Shown: piece by piece, positions 10,225-21,111 of the stretch
Position numbering within the stretch: position 1 is the stretch's first letter
Layout: each line of letters begins with the position of its first letter
NCBI RefSeq assembly: GCF_015712165.1
Contig: NZ_JADPZX010000001.1
Span: 3,348,001-3,412,000, forward strand
DNA: 64,000 bases
Direction of reading: 5' to 3'
From: Streptomyces spinoverrucosus
GTDB lineage: Bacteria > Actinomycetota > Actinomycetes > Streptomycetales > Streptomycetaceae
The notes under the pieces: generated by a model
What the model was told of the DNA's origin: nothing
What the model saw: only the letters and a program-made list of their open reading frames with translations
Databases searched by the model: none
Made by a program: the position numbers and the translations under genes

Positions 10225-10554
10225 ATGGCAGATTTCTCCCGCCTTCCCGGACCGAACGCGGACTTGTGGGACTGGCAGCTCCTGGCTGCCTGTCGCGGGG
10301 TGGACAGCTCGCTGTTCTTCCATCCGGAGGGCGAGCGAGGGGCGGCCCGGAGCGCTCGCGAGAACTCGGCCAAAGAGGTCTGTATGAGGTGCCCGGTCCG
10401 CGCACAGTGCGCGGCACACGCGCTGGCGGTGCGCGAACCGTACGGCGTGTGGGGCGGGTTGACCGAGGACGAGCGCGAGGAGCTCATGGGGCGGGCACGC
10501 CACCGCCTGGTGTCAGCGTCGACGACGGGCGGAAACGCCGCCTCGAACACGTGA
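10225..10554 (+). CDS. whiD: WhiB-family iron-sulfur regulator WhiD
   Basis: A 109-residue Wbl protein that binds an oxygen- and NO-sensitive 4Fe-4S cluster and works with the principal sigma factor in late spore maturation. The four cluster ligands are Cys23, Cys53, Cys56 and Cys62 (CMRCPVRAQC pattern), followed by the family turn GVWGG at 74-78 and a basic C-terminal segment with the charged helix LTEDEREELMGRARHR. The sequence start MADFSRLPGPNADLWDWQLL and the position divergent from bldM identify it as WhiD rather than WhiB or WblA. AAGGGG lies seven bases upstream of the ATG. A terminator hairpin follows. Confidence 0.96.
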   Translation: MADFSRLPGPNADLWDWQLLAACRGVDSSLFFHPEGERGAARSARENSAKEVCMRCPVRAQCAAHALAVREPYGVWGGLTEDEREELMGRARHRLVSASTTGGNAASNT

Positions 10555-10571
10555 AGGAACGTTTCTCCAAC

Positions 10572-10591
10572 GGGCATGCGCACGCGTGCCC
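10572..10591 (+). terminator. Probable terminator after whiD
   Basis: GGGCATGC and GCGTGCCC can pair (seven Watson-Crick pairs and one G-U) around a four-base loop, followed by TTGTCTTTG. It begins 18 bp after the whiD stop codon. Confidence 0.55.
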
Positions 10592-10674
10592 TTGTCTTTG
10601 ACCACGGGTGTCTTCGAACTACGGGGTACTACAGCCTTTGGCTACGGGGTACCACCCAGGACTACCGAGCGTGA

Positions 10675-11571
10675 CTACCTGGCCGCCGCCCACGCCAGCT
10701 GATCCAGCGTCGCCCGCACCGCCGGCACCTGCGCCAGATCGGGCAGCGTCAGCGCGACGATCTCCCTTCGCACCGCCGGTTCCAAGGTCACCGCCCGCAC
10801 CCCCCGGGGCCGTACGGACTCGATCGCCAGCTGCGGCAGGACCGCCACGCCGAGTCCGGCACCCACCAGGCCGACCACGGCCGGATAGTCGTCGGTGGCG
10901 AAGTCGATGCGGGGCGTGAAACCGGCTCCCGCGCACACCTCGATCAACTGACCCCGGCAGCGCGGGCAGCCCGCGATCCACGGTTCGTCGGCGAGTTCAC
11001 CGATGGCCACGGACTGGGACCGCGCGAGCCGGTGCCGTTCGGGCACGAGCCCCACCAGCCGGTCGGTCAGCAGCGGCCGTACGACGAGGTCGTCCCACTC
11101 CTCGGCGCCCGCCGCTCCCTCGTAGCGGAAGGCGAGCGCGACATCGCAGTCTCCGGCCCGCAGCTTGTCGACGGAGTGGGGCGGCTCGGACTCCTCCAGG
11201 GAGACGCGGGTGCCGGGGTGCGCGGCGCGCAGGGCCGCGAGGGCGGTCGGTACGAGTGTGGAGCTGCCGCTGGGGAAGGACACGAGCCGGACCCGTCCGG
11301 CGCGCAGTCCGGCGATCGCGGCGACCTCCTCCTCGGCGGCCGTGAGCCCGGCGAGGATGCCTGAGGCATGCCGGACGAGCGCCTCGCCGGCCTGCGTCAG
11401 CCGCATCTCGCGTCCGGTGCGCACCAGGAGGGGCGTCCCCACGGACGCCTCCAGCGCCTTCATCTGCTGACTGACGGCGGGCTGGGTGCAGCCCAGCTCG
11501 CGCCCCGCCGCGGAGAAGGAGCCGGTGGCGGCGACGGCACGCAGGACGCGCAGATGACGGGCCTCGATCAC
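10675..11571 (-). CDS. LysR-family transcriptional regulator
   Basis: A 298-residue LTTR. The winged helix-turn-helix is at the N-terminus (HLRVLRAVAATGSFSAAGRE, then LGCTQPAVSQQMKALE), followed by the linker helix and the co-inducer domain from about residue 90 (RVRLVSFPSGSSTLVPTALA). The effector domain contains a CPRC pair (GCPRCRGQL), unusual enough to note as a possible redox or metal site, though this is speculation. It is divergent from the MOSC gene with 79 bp between, the classic arrangement for LysR control of the neighbour. The GTG at 11571 is preceded by TATGCT and six bases, so the message is probably leaderless. Confidence 0.9.
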   Translation of the reverse strand: MIEARHLRVLRAVAATGSFSAAGRELGCTQPAVSQQMKALEASVGTPLLVRTGREMRLTQAGEALVRHASGILAGLTAAEEEVAAIAGLRAGRVRLVSFPSGSSTLVPTALAALRAAHPGTRVSLEESEPPHSVDKLRAGDCDVALAFRYEGAAGAEEWDDLVVRPLLTDRLVGLVPERHRLARSQSVAIGELADEPWIAGCPRCRGQLIEVCAGAGFTPRIDFATDDYPAVVGLVGAGLGVAVLPQLAIESVRPRGVRAVTLEPAVRREIVALTLPDLAQVPAVRATLDQLAWAAAR

Positions 11572-11650
11572 CCTCCAAGCATAAGCGAGCCTTGGATACG
11601 GCGGCGAATAATGCGTCGACGCTTTGATTTTTGTCGCCTACCGTGCCGCC

Positions 11651-12319
11651 ATGAAGCTTCTGACGGTGAACCTGGGCCGCGCCCAGGCCGTTCCCTACAC
11701 CGACCACCCCGACGGCGTGACCGGGATCGACAAGCGGCCCGCGGAAGGGGCCGTTCGGGTGACGGCGCCCGGCCCGAAGGGGATCGGGGCGAGCGGGCTG
11801 GCCGGGGACGCGGTGTGCAGCACCCGGCACCACGGCGGGAACGACCAGGCCGTGTACGCGATGGCGCGCGAGGACCTCGACGCCTGGGAACGCGAGCTGG
11901 GGCGTCCGCTGACCAACGGCTGCTTCGGCGAGAACCTCACGACGTCGGGCGTCGACGTCTCCGGCGCGCTGATCGGCGAGCGCTGGCGGATCGGCCGGGA
12001 CGTCGTGCTGGAAGTCACCTCCGGGCGGATACCGTGCCGGACCTTCCAGGGTCATCTGGGAGAGCGGGGCTGGGTCAAGCGGTTCACGGAGCGGGGCGCG
12101 CCGGGGGCGTATCTGCGGGTGATCGCGTCGGGGGAGGTCCGGGCGAGCGACCCGATCGAGATCGTTCACCGTCCGGACCACGACGTGACGGTGGCCCTGC
12201 AGTTCCGCGCGGTCACGACGGAGCGGGCGTTGCTGCCACGGCTGCTGGCGGCGGGCGAGGCCCTGCATCCGGAGGCGTGGGACGCGGCGCGGAAGTACGC
12301 GGAGAAGTACGGCTCCTGA
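11651..12319 (+). CDS. MOSC-domain protein, YiiM-like
   Basis: A 222-residue protein with a MOSC beta-barrel fold. MOSC domains bind molybdenum-cofactor-linked sulfur carriers or act in reduction of N-hydroxylated compounds. Recognisable features: GLAGDAVCSTRHHGGNDQAV, NGCFGENLTTSGVDVSGALI and SGRIPCRTFQGHL, which contain the conserved HGG and a Cys in the substrate loop (PCRTF). The ATG at 11651 (MKLLTVNLGRAQ) is six bases after TACCGT, indicating a leaderless start; the upstream in-frame ATT/ATG region at 11624 is less likely. The divergent LysR gene may regulate it. Confidence 0.85.
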   Translation: MKLLTVNLGRAQAVPYTDHPDGVTGIDKRPAEGAVRVTAPGPKGIGASGLAGDAVCSTRHHGGNDQAVYAMAREDLDAWERELGRPLTNGCFGENLTTSGVDVSGALIGERWRIGRDVVLEVTSGRIPCRTFQGHLGERGWVKRFTERGAPGAYLRVIASGEVRASDPIEIVHRPDHDVTVALQFRAVTTERALLPRLLAAGEALHPEAWDAARKYAEKYGS

Positions 12320-12456
12320 CGACCCGTCAATCACCTGTGGCCCAGGCGCCGCACGCCTCCTAGGGGAAACTCCCGGAGGACGGGCCAGGGTCGGGTCGGG
12401 GTGGGGCGGGGGGCGTCCCGGATGTTCCACGGGGTCGCGGCGAGGACGCTCGAAGC

Positions 12457-14047
12457 ATGAATCTTCGCAGGTCCGGTGGCACGCCTCGGCGTGCGTCCCG
12501 TCTCAGGCGGGTGCTCATCGTCCTCGGCACGGTCGTGACCGTAGTCGCCGTGACGATCGGCGGGTTGTTCGCATGGCTGTGGGCCGACGCCCCGGTCAGT
12601 ACGGTCGGCAAGGCGTCGTTCGACAACGCGCTCGCGATACCGCCGCTCGCCAAGTCGCGCGTCGACAAGGACGGCACGCGCGTCTTCGACCTGCGTATGC
12701 AGGCGGGGCGTGACCGAGTTCGAGGCGGGGCGGAAGACCCCGACGTGGGGCTTCAACGGCTCCTACCTCGGCCCGACCCTGCGCGCCGAGCGCGGCGAGA
12801 AGGTCCGCGTGCGCATACGGAACGGACTTGACGAGGCGTCGAGCGTGCACTGGCACGGCATGCACCTGCCCGCGGAGATGGACGGCGGCCCGCACCAGGA
12901 GATCCCCGCCGGCGGCACCTGGAGCCCGCGGTGGACGGTGGACCAGCCGGCCGCCACGCTCTGGTACCACCCGCATCCGCACGGCGCGACCGAGGACCAC
13001 GTACGGCGGGGCCTGGCAGGCATGTTCATCCTCGACGACGAGAAGTCGGCGCGCCTGGCGCTGCCGAAGCGGTACGGCGTGGACGACCTGCCCGTCGTCG
13101 TGCAGGACGTGCGCTTCGACGGCGCCCGGCTCGACGGCGGACGCGGCTTCCTGCAGAACGTGGGCTTCCTCGGCGACCGGACGATGGTCAACGGCACACT
13201 GCGTCCCCACCGTGAGGTCACCGACGAGCTGATACGGCTGCGGCTGCTGAACGCCTCCACGGCCCGCACCTACGCCTTCGGCTTCCCGGACGACCGTTCC
13301 TTCTCACTGGTCGGCACGGACGGGGGACTGCTTCAGCGGCCGGTGTCCCTGGAGCGGGTGCAGCTGTCGCCGGGCGAGCGGGCCGAGATCGTCGTGCGGA
13401 TGCGGGCGGGTGAGCGGGTGATGCTGCGCAGCTTTCCGCAGGACAACTACGGGGACGGCTGGCAGCGGCGGTTCGGCGGGGGTGACGACTCCTTCGACGT
13501 GCTGGAGCTGCGGGCGGCCGGGCGGCTTCGGCCCTCTGCGGAACTGCCCTCGAGGCTGGGCCGATTGGAGATACCCGACGGCGCGGACGCGGTGCGGGGC
13601 CGGTTCTTCGATTTGAAGCGGTCCGGGATCAACGGGCGGGCGATGGACATGGGGCGGGTCGACGAGACGGTCACGCGCGGGACGACGGAGGTGTGGACGG
13701 TCCGCAACGACAACGGGATGCCGCACAACTTCCACGTGCACGACGTCCAGTTCAGGGTGCTGGAGGTGAACGGCGCGGCACCGCCGCCCGCCCTGCGCGG
13801 TCCGAAGGACACGGTGTTCGTGCCGCACGGGACGACCGTGAAGCTGGCGTTGCGCTTCACCGGGCCGGCCGATCCGGACACGCCGTACATGTACCACTGC
13901 CATCTGCTGTACCACGAGGACGAAGGGATGATGGGTCAGTTCGTGGTGGTGGACAGGGGACAACGGGCGGGTACGCCGTCGCGGCACGCGGGGCCCGGCA
14001 ACGACCATGCGCGGACGGGCGTGGGCGGCGCCCATGAGCACGGTTGA
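12457..14047 (+). pseudogene. Membrane-anchored multicopper oxidase, frame broken by one extra G
   Basis: Two reading frames together make a three-domain multicopper oxidase of about 529 residues. The first (12457 to about 12708) encodes a basic N-terminus, one membrane segment (VLIVLGTVVTVVAVTIGGLF) and the start of cupredoxin domain 1, ending FDLRMQAG. The second frame continues TEFEAGRKTPTWGFNGSYLG to the stop at 14047. Removing one G from GGGG at 12705-12708 restores one frame. All copper-site motifs are in the second frame: HWHGMHLP, WYHPHPHG, NFHVHDVQF and the type-1/3 signature HCHLLYHEDEGMMGQF. A GTG at 12710 could start a shortened protein without the anchor. The break may be a real mutation or a base-calling error in a homopolymer. 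Likely role: oxidation of phenols or Cu(I) outside the cell. Confidence 0.85.
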
Positions 14048-14206
14048 GCGCGCGTGTCCGAGCCCCACTCGAACGCTCCGTGCGAGTCCCCCGTCGGCCC
14101 CCCTCTACAAGCCCCACCCCAAGCCCCCCGCAAACCCACGGCAATCCCCCGACAATCCCCCATACGGAGATCAGCCGCGCACAGTCCGGGTCACTACCCT
14201 TGGCCC

Positions 14207-14980
14207 ATGACAACGGCTCTGATTACGGGATCGACCGCGGGAATCGGCGCCGCGTTCGCGCGGCGGCTGGCGGCTGACGGGCACAACCTGGTGTTGGTGG
14301 CCCGGGACACCAAGCGGCTTCGGGAGCAGGCGACCGAGCTGCACGACCGGCACGGCATCGAGGCTGAGGTGCTGACGGCGGACCTGGCGACGGACGACGG
14401 CATCGAGGCGGTGGCCGACCGGCTGGGCGACCGCAAGAACCCCGTCGACCTGCTGATCAACAACGCCGGCTTCGGCAACAAGGGCCGCTATCTCGACGTG
14501 CCCATGGCCGACGAGCTGAAGATGCTCAAGGTGCACTGCGAGGCGGTGCTGAAGCTGACGTCGGCGGCGACCGAGGCGATGCGGGAGCGGGGACGCGGGG
14601 GTGTCGTGAACGTCGCCTCGGTCGCGGCTTTCCTCCCCCGTGGCACGTACGGCGCGTCCAAGGCCTGGGTCGTCCAGTTCACCCAGGGCGCGGCCCGCGA
14701 CCTGGCGGGCACCGGCGTGCGGCTGATGGCGCTGTGCCCCGGTTTCGTCCGCACCGAGTTCCACCAGCGGGCCGGCATGGGCACGGACAACATCCCGAGC
14801 TGGATGTGGCTCGACGCGGACAAGCTGGTCGCGGCGGCGCTCTCGGATCTGGCACGGGGCAAGACGCTGTCCATTCCGGACCCGCGGTACAAGGCCATCA
14901 TGGGCGTGGTGAAGGTGGCGCCACGGGGCCTGCTGGGCGGGGTCAGCTCCCGGGCGGGGCGGAAGTACGGGCCTCAGTAA
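14207..14980 (+). CDS. Short-chain dehydrogenase/reductase
   Basis: A 257-residue classical SDR. The NAD(P)-binding motif is LITGSTAGIGAAFARRLAAD at the N-terminus, with an Arg after the second strand (VLVARDTKRL) that favours NADP(H). The structural motif LLINNAGFGNKG follows, then the catalytic Ser in VVNVASVAAF and the YGASK catalytic pair. The substrate is unknown. The ATG at 14207 lies six bases after TACCCT, a typical leaderless start; longer in-frame versions beginning at 14054 would add a Pro-rich stretch with no family support. It converges on the STAND NTPase gene and the two coding regions overlap by seven bases at their stops. Confidence 0.9.
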   Translation: MTTALITGSTAGIGAAFARRLAADGHNLVLVARDTKRLREQATELHDRHGIEAEVLTADLATDDGIEAVADRLGDRKNPVDLLINNAGFGNKGRYLDVPMADELKMLKVHCEAVLKLTSAATEAMRERGRGGVVNVASVAAFLPRGTYGASKAWVVQFTQGAARDLAGTGVRLMALCPGFVRTEFHQRAGMGTDNIPSWMWLDADKLVAAALSDLARGKTLSIPDPRYKAIMGVVKVAPRGLLGGVSSRAGRKYGPQ

Positions 14981-17900
14981 AGCGCCTCGCTGCTCTCCGG
15001 CACCGCCTCCGACCAGCCCTGATCGGACCGGTCGACTGCGTCGATCACCAAGCCGGCCATGGTCGGGTCGATGGCGAGCAGTTCGGCGAGGCACTGCGGC
15101 CACCACCCGTAATGCAGAGCCAGGGACAGATGGAGACCGGACCTGGTGGGGGGCACGGTACGAGCGATGGCCAGGTGCGCGCGGGCGGCCTCTCGTCCCG
15201 TGATCCGCCCGGCCAGGGCTTCCGCCCGCGCCAGTTCCCGGTGCTCCACATAGGCCTCGACGAGGTCGGCCCGTGCCGTGGCCTGAGCCGAGGGCCGCAG
15301 GACCCTGTCCACGAGCGCCTCGGCACGGGCGAAGTCGCCGAGCGCGACCATGGCACGGACGAGAGCGCCCACCTTCTCGCGAGTGACCGTGGCCGTTTCG
15401 CCGAGGACTTCCGCGTCTCCGAGCTGAGCCCGGGCCGCCGAGACGTCACCGCCGCGAGCCATGGCCCGGGCCAGGGCGGCGGCGGCCCGCGCCGACGGTC
15501 TGTACCGAGCGAGTGCCTGTGCCCGCGCCGTGCACTCCTGTGCCCTGGCGGAGTGCCCGACCTCGTGCAGTGCATACGCGATCTCCGCCAAGGCCCATGC
15601 CTCGTACTGCGGCTCTGCGTATCGGGCCAGGTCGACAGCCCGTTCGAACTCTCCTGCGGCTGTCAGGGATACGGCCACAAGAGCGGGAAGCCGGCTTCGG
15701 TTGAGCTTCAGTGGGGTGCGGGCCGCCCGTTCCGCGTCCTCGAACCTGCCGACCGCGATCATCGACTGTGCTGTCTCCGCCCAGATCCGCTCCTGGCTTC
15801 GGCCGTTCCCGGCTCCCTCTGCCAGCAGTTCGGCACGGGGAAAAAGGCCTGCGTCGGCCAGCGCTCGGGCAAACGCGGCGTTCAGTTGCTCCCGCCCCGG
15901 TTCGCCGAGTGCCCAGCGGTTCAGTACCGCCTTGAAGTCCTCCTCAACACCTTCCAGCAGCGACCGCGCCTCCTCGACGCATCCCGCGCCGGACAGCGCC
16001 CGCGACACGGCGGCGACGACACGCAGTTTGGCCGGGGTGCTCACCGAGCGCCGGGCCAGGTCCTCCGCGTCGCTGAGAACCTCGCGGGCCCGGTCGCGCA
16101 AACCGTTCGCAGCCAGTTCCACGGAAATACGGACCAGGGGGTCGATGGGACCGTCGTCCTTCGCCAGAATGCGGCCGATCTGCAGAGCCTCGTCGACCTG
16201 CCCCGCACGGATCATGGCCAGAGCCAGAGCCAGGAGGGCGCGGGAGAGACCGCGGTCCTCCGTGATCAGCCGAGCGACAACAAAGGCCCCGTCCAGATCG
16301 CCTTGGCCGCACAGGGCCACGACGATGTCTGCCGCGCCCTCGGAAAGGTCGGGCCCGACGGGCAGGAGGCGCAGCAGTGACCTGGCGTCGTCGGTGTGTC
16401 CGTATCGGGCGCTCTCGCCCGCCATTCTCGAAATCAGCGCGTACCGCCGCTCGTCAAGAGTCACCTCCTTCACCATGTCCAAGGCGTGCTCCAGCGCGTT
16501 GGCCGCGGCAAGCCCCGGAAGCAAGTCCTCCAGCCGCACCTGGCCGTGGGCAGCGAGCGCGTCTTCGATCAGAATCCGCGCCCGGTCATCGTCCTTCCGT
16601 CGGCTCAGGACGGCCGCGAGCCGCAGCAGCGCCACTTTCCGGACTGTCGGCGCCACGGCGCTTCTGGCGACGGACTCGGCGTCGGCCACGTGTCCGCACT
16701 CGGCGAGAGCGGGGGCCAGATGGATCGGCGCCTGCGCGGACATTCCCAGGGCCTCGACCATCGCTGCGATCCGACCGACTTGCCCTGCCTCCACGAGTGT
16801 CGTGACGACCTGGTGGGCGAGGTCCGGGTCAATCCGTGGTCGCTCGAGAGTCGTCGCCAGTTCCTCGGCACGCGCGTAGTGGCCCGCCCGCAGCAGCGCC
16901 GGCACGATCCGCACGAGGAGTCGATCACGCGCCGCGTCGTCCGCCTCGTCACGGGCCACTGCTTCGGCTTCGGCCAGCACTCGGGCGGCCTCTTCCCCGG
17001 CGAGCCGCTCCCCCACGGCGGCCAACGCGAGGGCTCGCTCGCCCTTGTCCGGTAATCCGCGGGCCAGGGCCTCGCCCCGGCTCTGCTCTCCGACGGACAC
17101 CCAGGCCGCCGGAATCGCGGATGTCATCTTCGAAATGCGCTCCTCGAGCGCGTTCCGGCGGATCGCCAGTGTCAGCATGTCGTGGAGGCGTTCACCGCCC
17201 TGCTCGATGATCAGCTCGCTCGCCACCTGGATTTCGGCCAGAGCGAGGCCGTCGCTGCCCGAGGCGTGCAGAAGGCGCTCCTGCCGATCAGGGTCCGTCG
17301 CGCACTGGACCAACCGATCGACATCCTGGTGCTCGCGCAGCATGTGAACGTACCCGTGGAGCAGGTAGTCCGGGGTTTCGGACGGCCAGGACTTCTCTCG
17401 GTACTCGTCGTACCAGGCGTGCAGTCGGCTTCGGTACCGGCCGACCTCCGAGGAGCCCAGCATGTCCGCCGCCTGCTCCTGCAGTTCGTCATGCGCGAGC
17501 AGGTACACCTCGGGCACGGAACGACCGGCGAAAGGGGTCTTGCGCACCATGAACGTCCGCCCCGCCCTGGTCGTCAGGACGTCCCGGACTCCGTACGGGG
17601 TCTCTGCGGAGAGGTGAGCGAGGTCGGTGGCCGTCAGGCCGGCCCCGGCGGCCACGACGAACCCCAGGAGATCCCGGCACATTCGGCTCTCGGCCAGGAG
17701 TCCCTTCAACTCCCGTTCGGCCTCGGCCCGGATCGCCTGGGCGTACGGCGATGGCGTGAGGGTTCGCATGTACTGCGGGTCCCGTAGCGGGTGATCGTCC
17801 GGCACATCACTCGGCAGCGGTGGATTGAGCCGTCCGGTCACGATGACCCGCATCCCCGACTCCAGGCGCGTCGGCAGAATGCCCGCGATGCTGTGCGCGT

Positions 17901-18513
17901 CGGGCCCCGTGGTCACGCCACGGTCCTCGTCCAGACCGTCGACCAGCAGAACCAGCCGTTCCCCGCGTTCCCTGCACACCCGTGCCGCCTGGTCGTACAG
18001 GCGCAACAGGTGTGCGTCTCGCGTGGCTTCCGTGAGATGAGCCGGGAGGCGGTCTTCCGCCAGCTCGGCGAGCTGCTCCAGGACGACGTCGCCGTACGCG
18101 ACCACATCGTTCTGTGCGCGCTGCCGTGCTGTGACGAAGAACGGCACGATGCGTACGCCCGGCGGAGGATGCAGCGCGAACCACGCCATCAGCGCGGTCT
18201 TGCCCGCCCATGCCCCCGCCCGCCACCAGGCGTATGCCGGGCCGGACTTCGTGGTGCAGAAGTGTGCGAGGTCATGTAGCTCTTCGTCGCGACCGACGAG
18301 TTCACGCGGCGCGATACGGCGTACGTGCTCCCAGTACGCCGAGCGCACCGGAGAGGCGATGTGGATCTGGTTGTGGTCGCCGGTGACCGCCACACCGATG
18401 TCGCCGCCCGCCGAGACAGACTGTTTCCCCCGCGCCTGCATGCCGACATGGTCCCAAACGATCGTCTGCGGCACTCCGGATTGCTCCGGCGCGGAGGAGA
18501 ACCAGGGGCCCAT
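14974..18513 (-). CDS. STAND-type P-loop NTPase with long helical-repeat C-terminus; contains a TTA codon
   Basis: A 1179-residue protein. Residues 36-50 form a Gly/Asp-rich motif (GGDIGVAVTGDHNQI) of a kind I recall from the N-termini of other actinobacterial STAND proteins. A domain boundary motif ELVGRDEEL precedes the P-loop (residues 98-107, RAGAWAGKTA) and Walker B ([11 protein letters not shown], 187-197). From about residue 480 the chain consists of degenerate helical repeats of TPR type with recurring ARAEALA and RARE patterns, probably the sensor or scaffold. STAND NTPases switch on oligomerisation after sensing a ligand and often serve defence or signalling; no effector domain is recognisable here, so the function is open. 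Codon 487 is TTA (17055-17053), which makes translation depend on the bldA tRNA. The start at 18513 follows TTTAGTGGGGT; an internal Met at residue 25 is an alternative. Confidence 0.8.
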   Translation of the reverse strand: MGPWFSSAPEQSGVPQTIVWDHVGMQARGKQSVSAGGDIGVAVTGDHNQIHIASPVRSAYWEHVRRIAPRELVGRDEELHDLAHFCTTKSGPAYAWWRAGAWAGKTALMAWFALHPPPGVRIVPFFVTARQRAQNDVVAYGDVVLEQLAELAEDRLPAHLTEATRDAHLLRLYDQAARVCRERGERLVLLVDGLDEDRGVTTGPDAHSIAGILPTRLESGMRVIVTGRLNPPLPSDVPDDHPLRDPQYMRTLTPSPYAQAIRAEAERELKGLLAESRMCRDLLGFVVAAGAGLTATDLAHLSAETPYGVRDVLTTRAGRTFMVRKTPFAGRSVPEVYLLAHDELQEQAADMLGSSEVGRYRSRLHAWYDEYREKSWPSETPDYLLHGYVHMLREHQDVDRLVQCATDPDRQERLLHASGSDGLALAEIQVASELIIEQGGERLHDMLTLAIRRNALEERISKMTSAIPAAWVSVGEQSRGEALARGLPDKGERALALAAVGERLAGEEAARVLAEAEAVARDEADDAARDRLLVRIVPALLRAGHYARAEELATTLERPRIDPDLAHQVVTTLVEAGQVGRIAAMVEALGMSAQAPIHLAPALAECGHVADAESVARSAVAPTVRKVALLRLAAVLSRRKDDDRARILIEDALAAHGQVRLEDLLPGLAAANALEHALDMVKEVTLDERRYALISRMAGESARYGHTDDARSLLRLLPVGPDLSEGAADIVVALCGQGDLDGAFVVARLITEDRGLSRALLALALAMIRAGQVDEALQIGRILAKDDGPIDPLVRISVELAANGLRDRAREVLSDAEDLARRSVSTPAKLRVVAAVSRALSGAGCVEEARSLLEGVEEDFKAVLNRWALGEPGREQLNAAFARALADAGLFPRAELLAEGAGNGRSQERIWAETAQSMIAVGRFEDAERAARTPLKLNRSRLPALVAVSLTAAGEFERAVDLARYAEPQYEAWALAEIAYALHEVGHSARAQECTARAQALARYRPSARAAAALARAMARGGDVSAARAQLGDAEVLGETATVTREKVGALVRAMVALGDFARAEALVDRVLRPSAQATARADLVEAYVEHRELARAEALAGRITGREAARAHLAIARTVPPTRSGLHLSLALHYGWWPQCLAELLAIDPTMAGLVIDAVDRSDQGWSEAVPESSEALY

Positions 18514-18563
18514 ACCCCACTAAAATTGGCATATCACCCGACCGGGGGGCCGGAGGTGGCGCC

Positions 18564-19271
18564 ATGACGTTTGTGCAGGTCATCGACTGCAAGACCAGCC
18601 GGTTCGAGGAGTTGGACCGGTTGATGGACGCATGGGTCGAGAAGACCAAGGGGAAGCGGACGGCGACGCACAGTGTGATCGGGAAGGACCGGTCCGACGC
18701 CTCGCACTTCATCGAGATCGTCGAGTTCCCGTCGTACGAAGAGGCGATGCGGAATTCGAATCTTCCGGAGACGGATCGGATCTTTCACGAGATGGTCGCG
18801 CTGTGCGACGAGATGCCGACCTTCACGGACCTGGACGTGGTGCGCGACCAGCAGTTGTTCAGTGCCACGGTGCGGCGGTACTTCGAGCTGATGGCGACGC
18901 CCGGGGAGCTGCCGCCGCTCGACGAGGTGATGGGCGAGCACTATCACGATCACGACCCGGCGAGTGTGGAGGACGTGATCGGGATGGATCATGTCCGGCG
19001 CGAGTTGCGGGTGTGGCGGGACGGCTTCGACTTCGAGTTCAGCATCGAGGATCTGATCGCCGAGGGTGACCGGGTGTGTGCGCGGTGGTTCTGGAAGGGC
19101 ACGCACAAGGGCGAGTTCCTGGGGATTCCGGCCACCGGGAAGGACGTCTCCATGACGGGGACGACCGTGTTCCGGTGCGGTGGGGACGGAAAGCTCGTCG
19201 AGGGCTGGTGGGAGTACGACCGGCTGGGGCTGATGGAGCAGCTGGGGATGTTCGAGGAGCTGGAGAAATAG
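18564..19271 (+). CDS. Two-domain protein: ABM-like N-terminus, SnoaL-like C-terminus
   Basis: A 235-residue protein. Residues 1-90 resemble the dimeric ferredoxin-like (ABM/Dabb) fold: MTFVQVIDCKTSRFEELDRL, then ASHFIEIVEFPSYEEAMRNS. Residues 95-230 resemble the SnoaL/ester-cyclase fold of the NTF2 superfamily (VRRYFELMATPGELPPLDEV, DHDPASVEDVIG, ARWFWKGTHKGEFLGIPATG). SnoaL-like proteins without a pathway around them often have unknown small-molecule substrates. The start has a clear GGAGG seven bases upstream. It is divergent from the STAND NTPase gene across about 50 bp, so the two promoters share a very short region and co-regulation is possible. The fold assignments are from pattern recognition, not a search. 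Confidence 0.75.
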   Translation: MTFVQVIDCKTSRFEELDRLMDAWVEKTKGKRTATHSVIGKDRSDASHFIEIVEFPSYEEAMRNSNLPETDRIFHEMVALCDEMPTFTDLDVVRDQQLFSATVRRYFELMATPGELPPLDEVMGEHYHDHDPASVEDVIGMDHVRRELRVWRDGFDFEFSIEDLIAEGDRVCARWFWKGTHKGEFLGIPATGKDVSMTGTTVFRCGGDGKLVEGWWEYDRLGLMEQLGMFEELEK

Positions 19272-19310
19272 GGCAGGGGGTCACCGGAAGGCCCGCGAAG
19301 GGGAAACGGG

Positions 19311-19340
19311 GAGGCCCGGCACCATCGGGTGCCGGGCCTC
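19311..19340 (-). terminator. Terminator of the groES-groEL1 operon
   Basis: GAGGCCCGGCACC (19311-19323) and GGTGCCGGGCCTC (19328-19340) form a perfect 13-bp stem with a four-base loop, 24 bp beyond the groEL1 stop. It may also serve the convergent plus-strand gene ending at 19271. Confidence 0.85.
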
Positions 19341-19364
19341 TCCTGCAGCTACAGCGGCTGGGTG

Positions 19365-21084
<1,720 letters not shown>

Positions 21085-21111
21085 CTCAGAACGGTGTGTT
21101 GCGTGAGGTGA

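Noticed and set aside
10619..10660. Direct repeat CTACGGGGTAC twice after whiD
   Set aside because: Only two 11-bp copies with no known role; could be chance.
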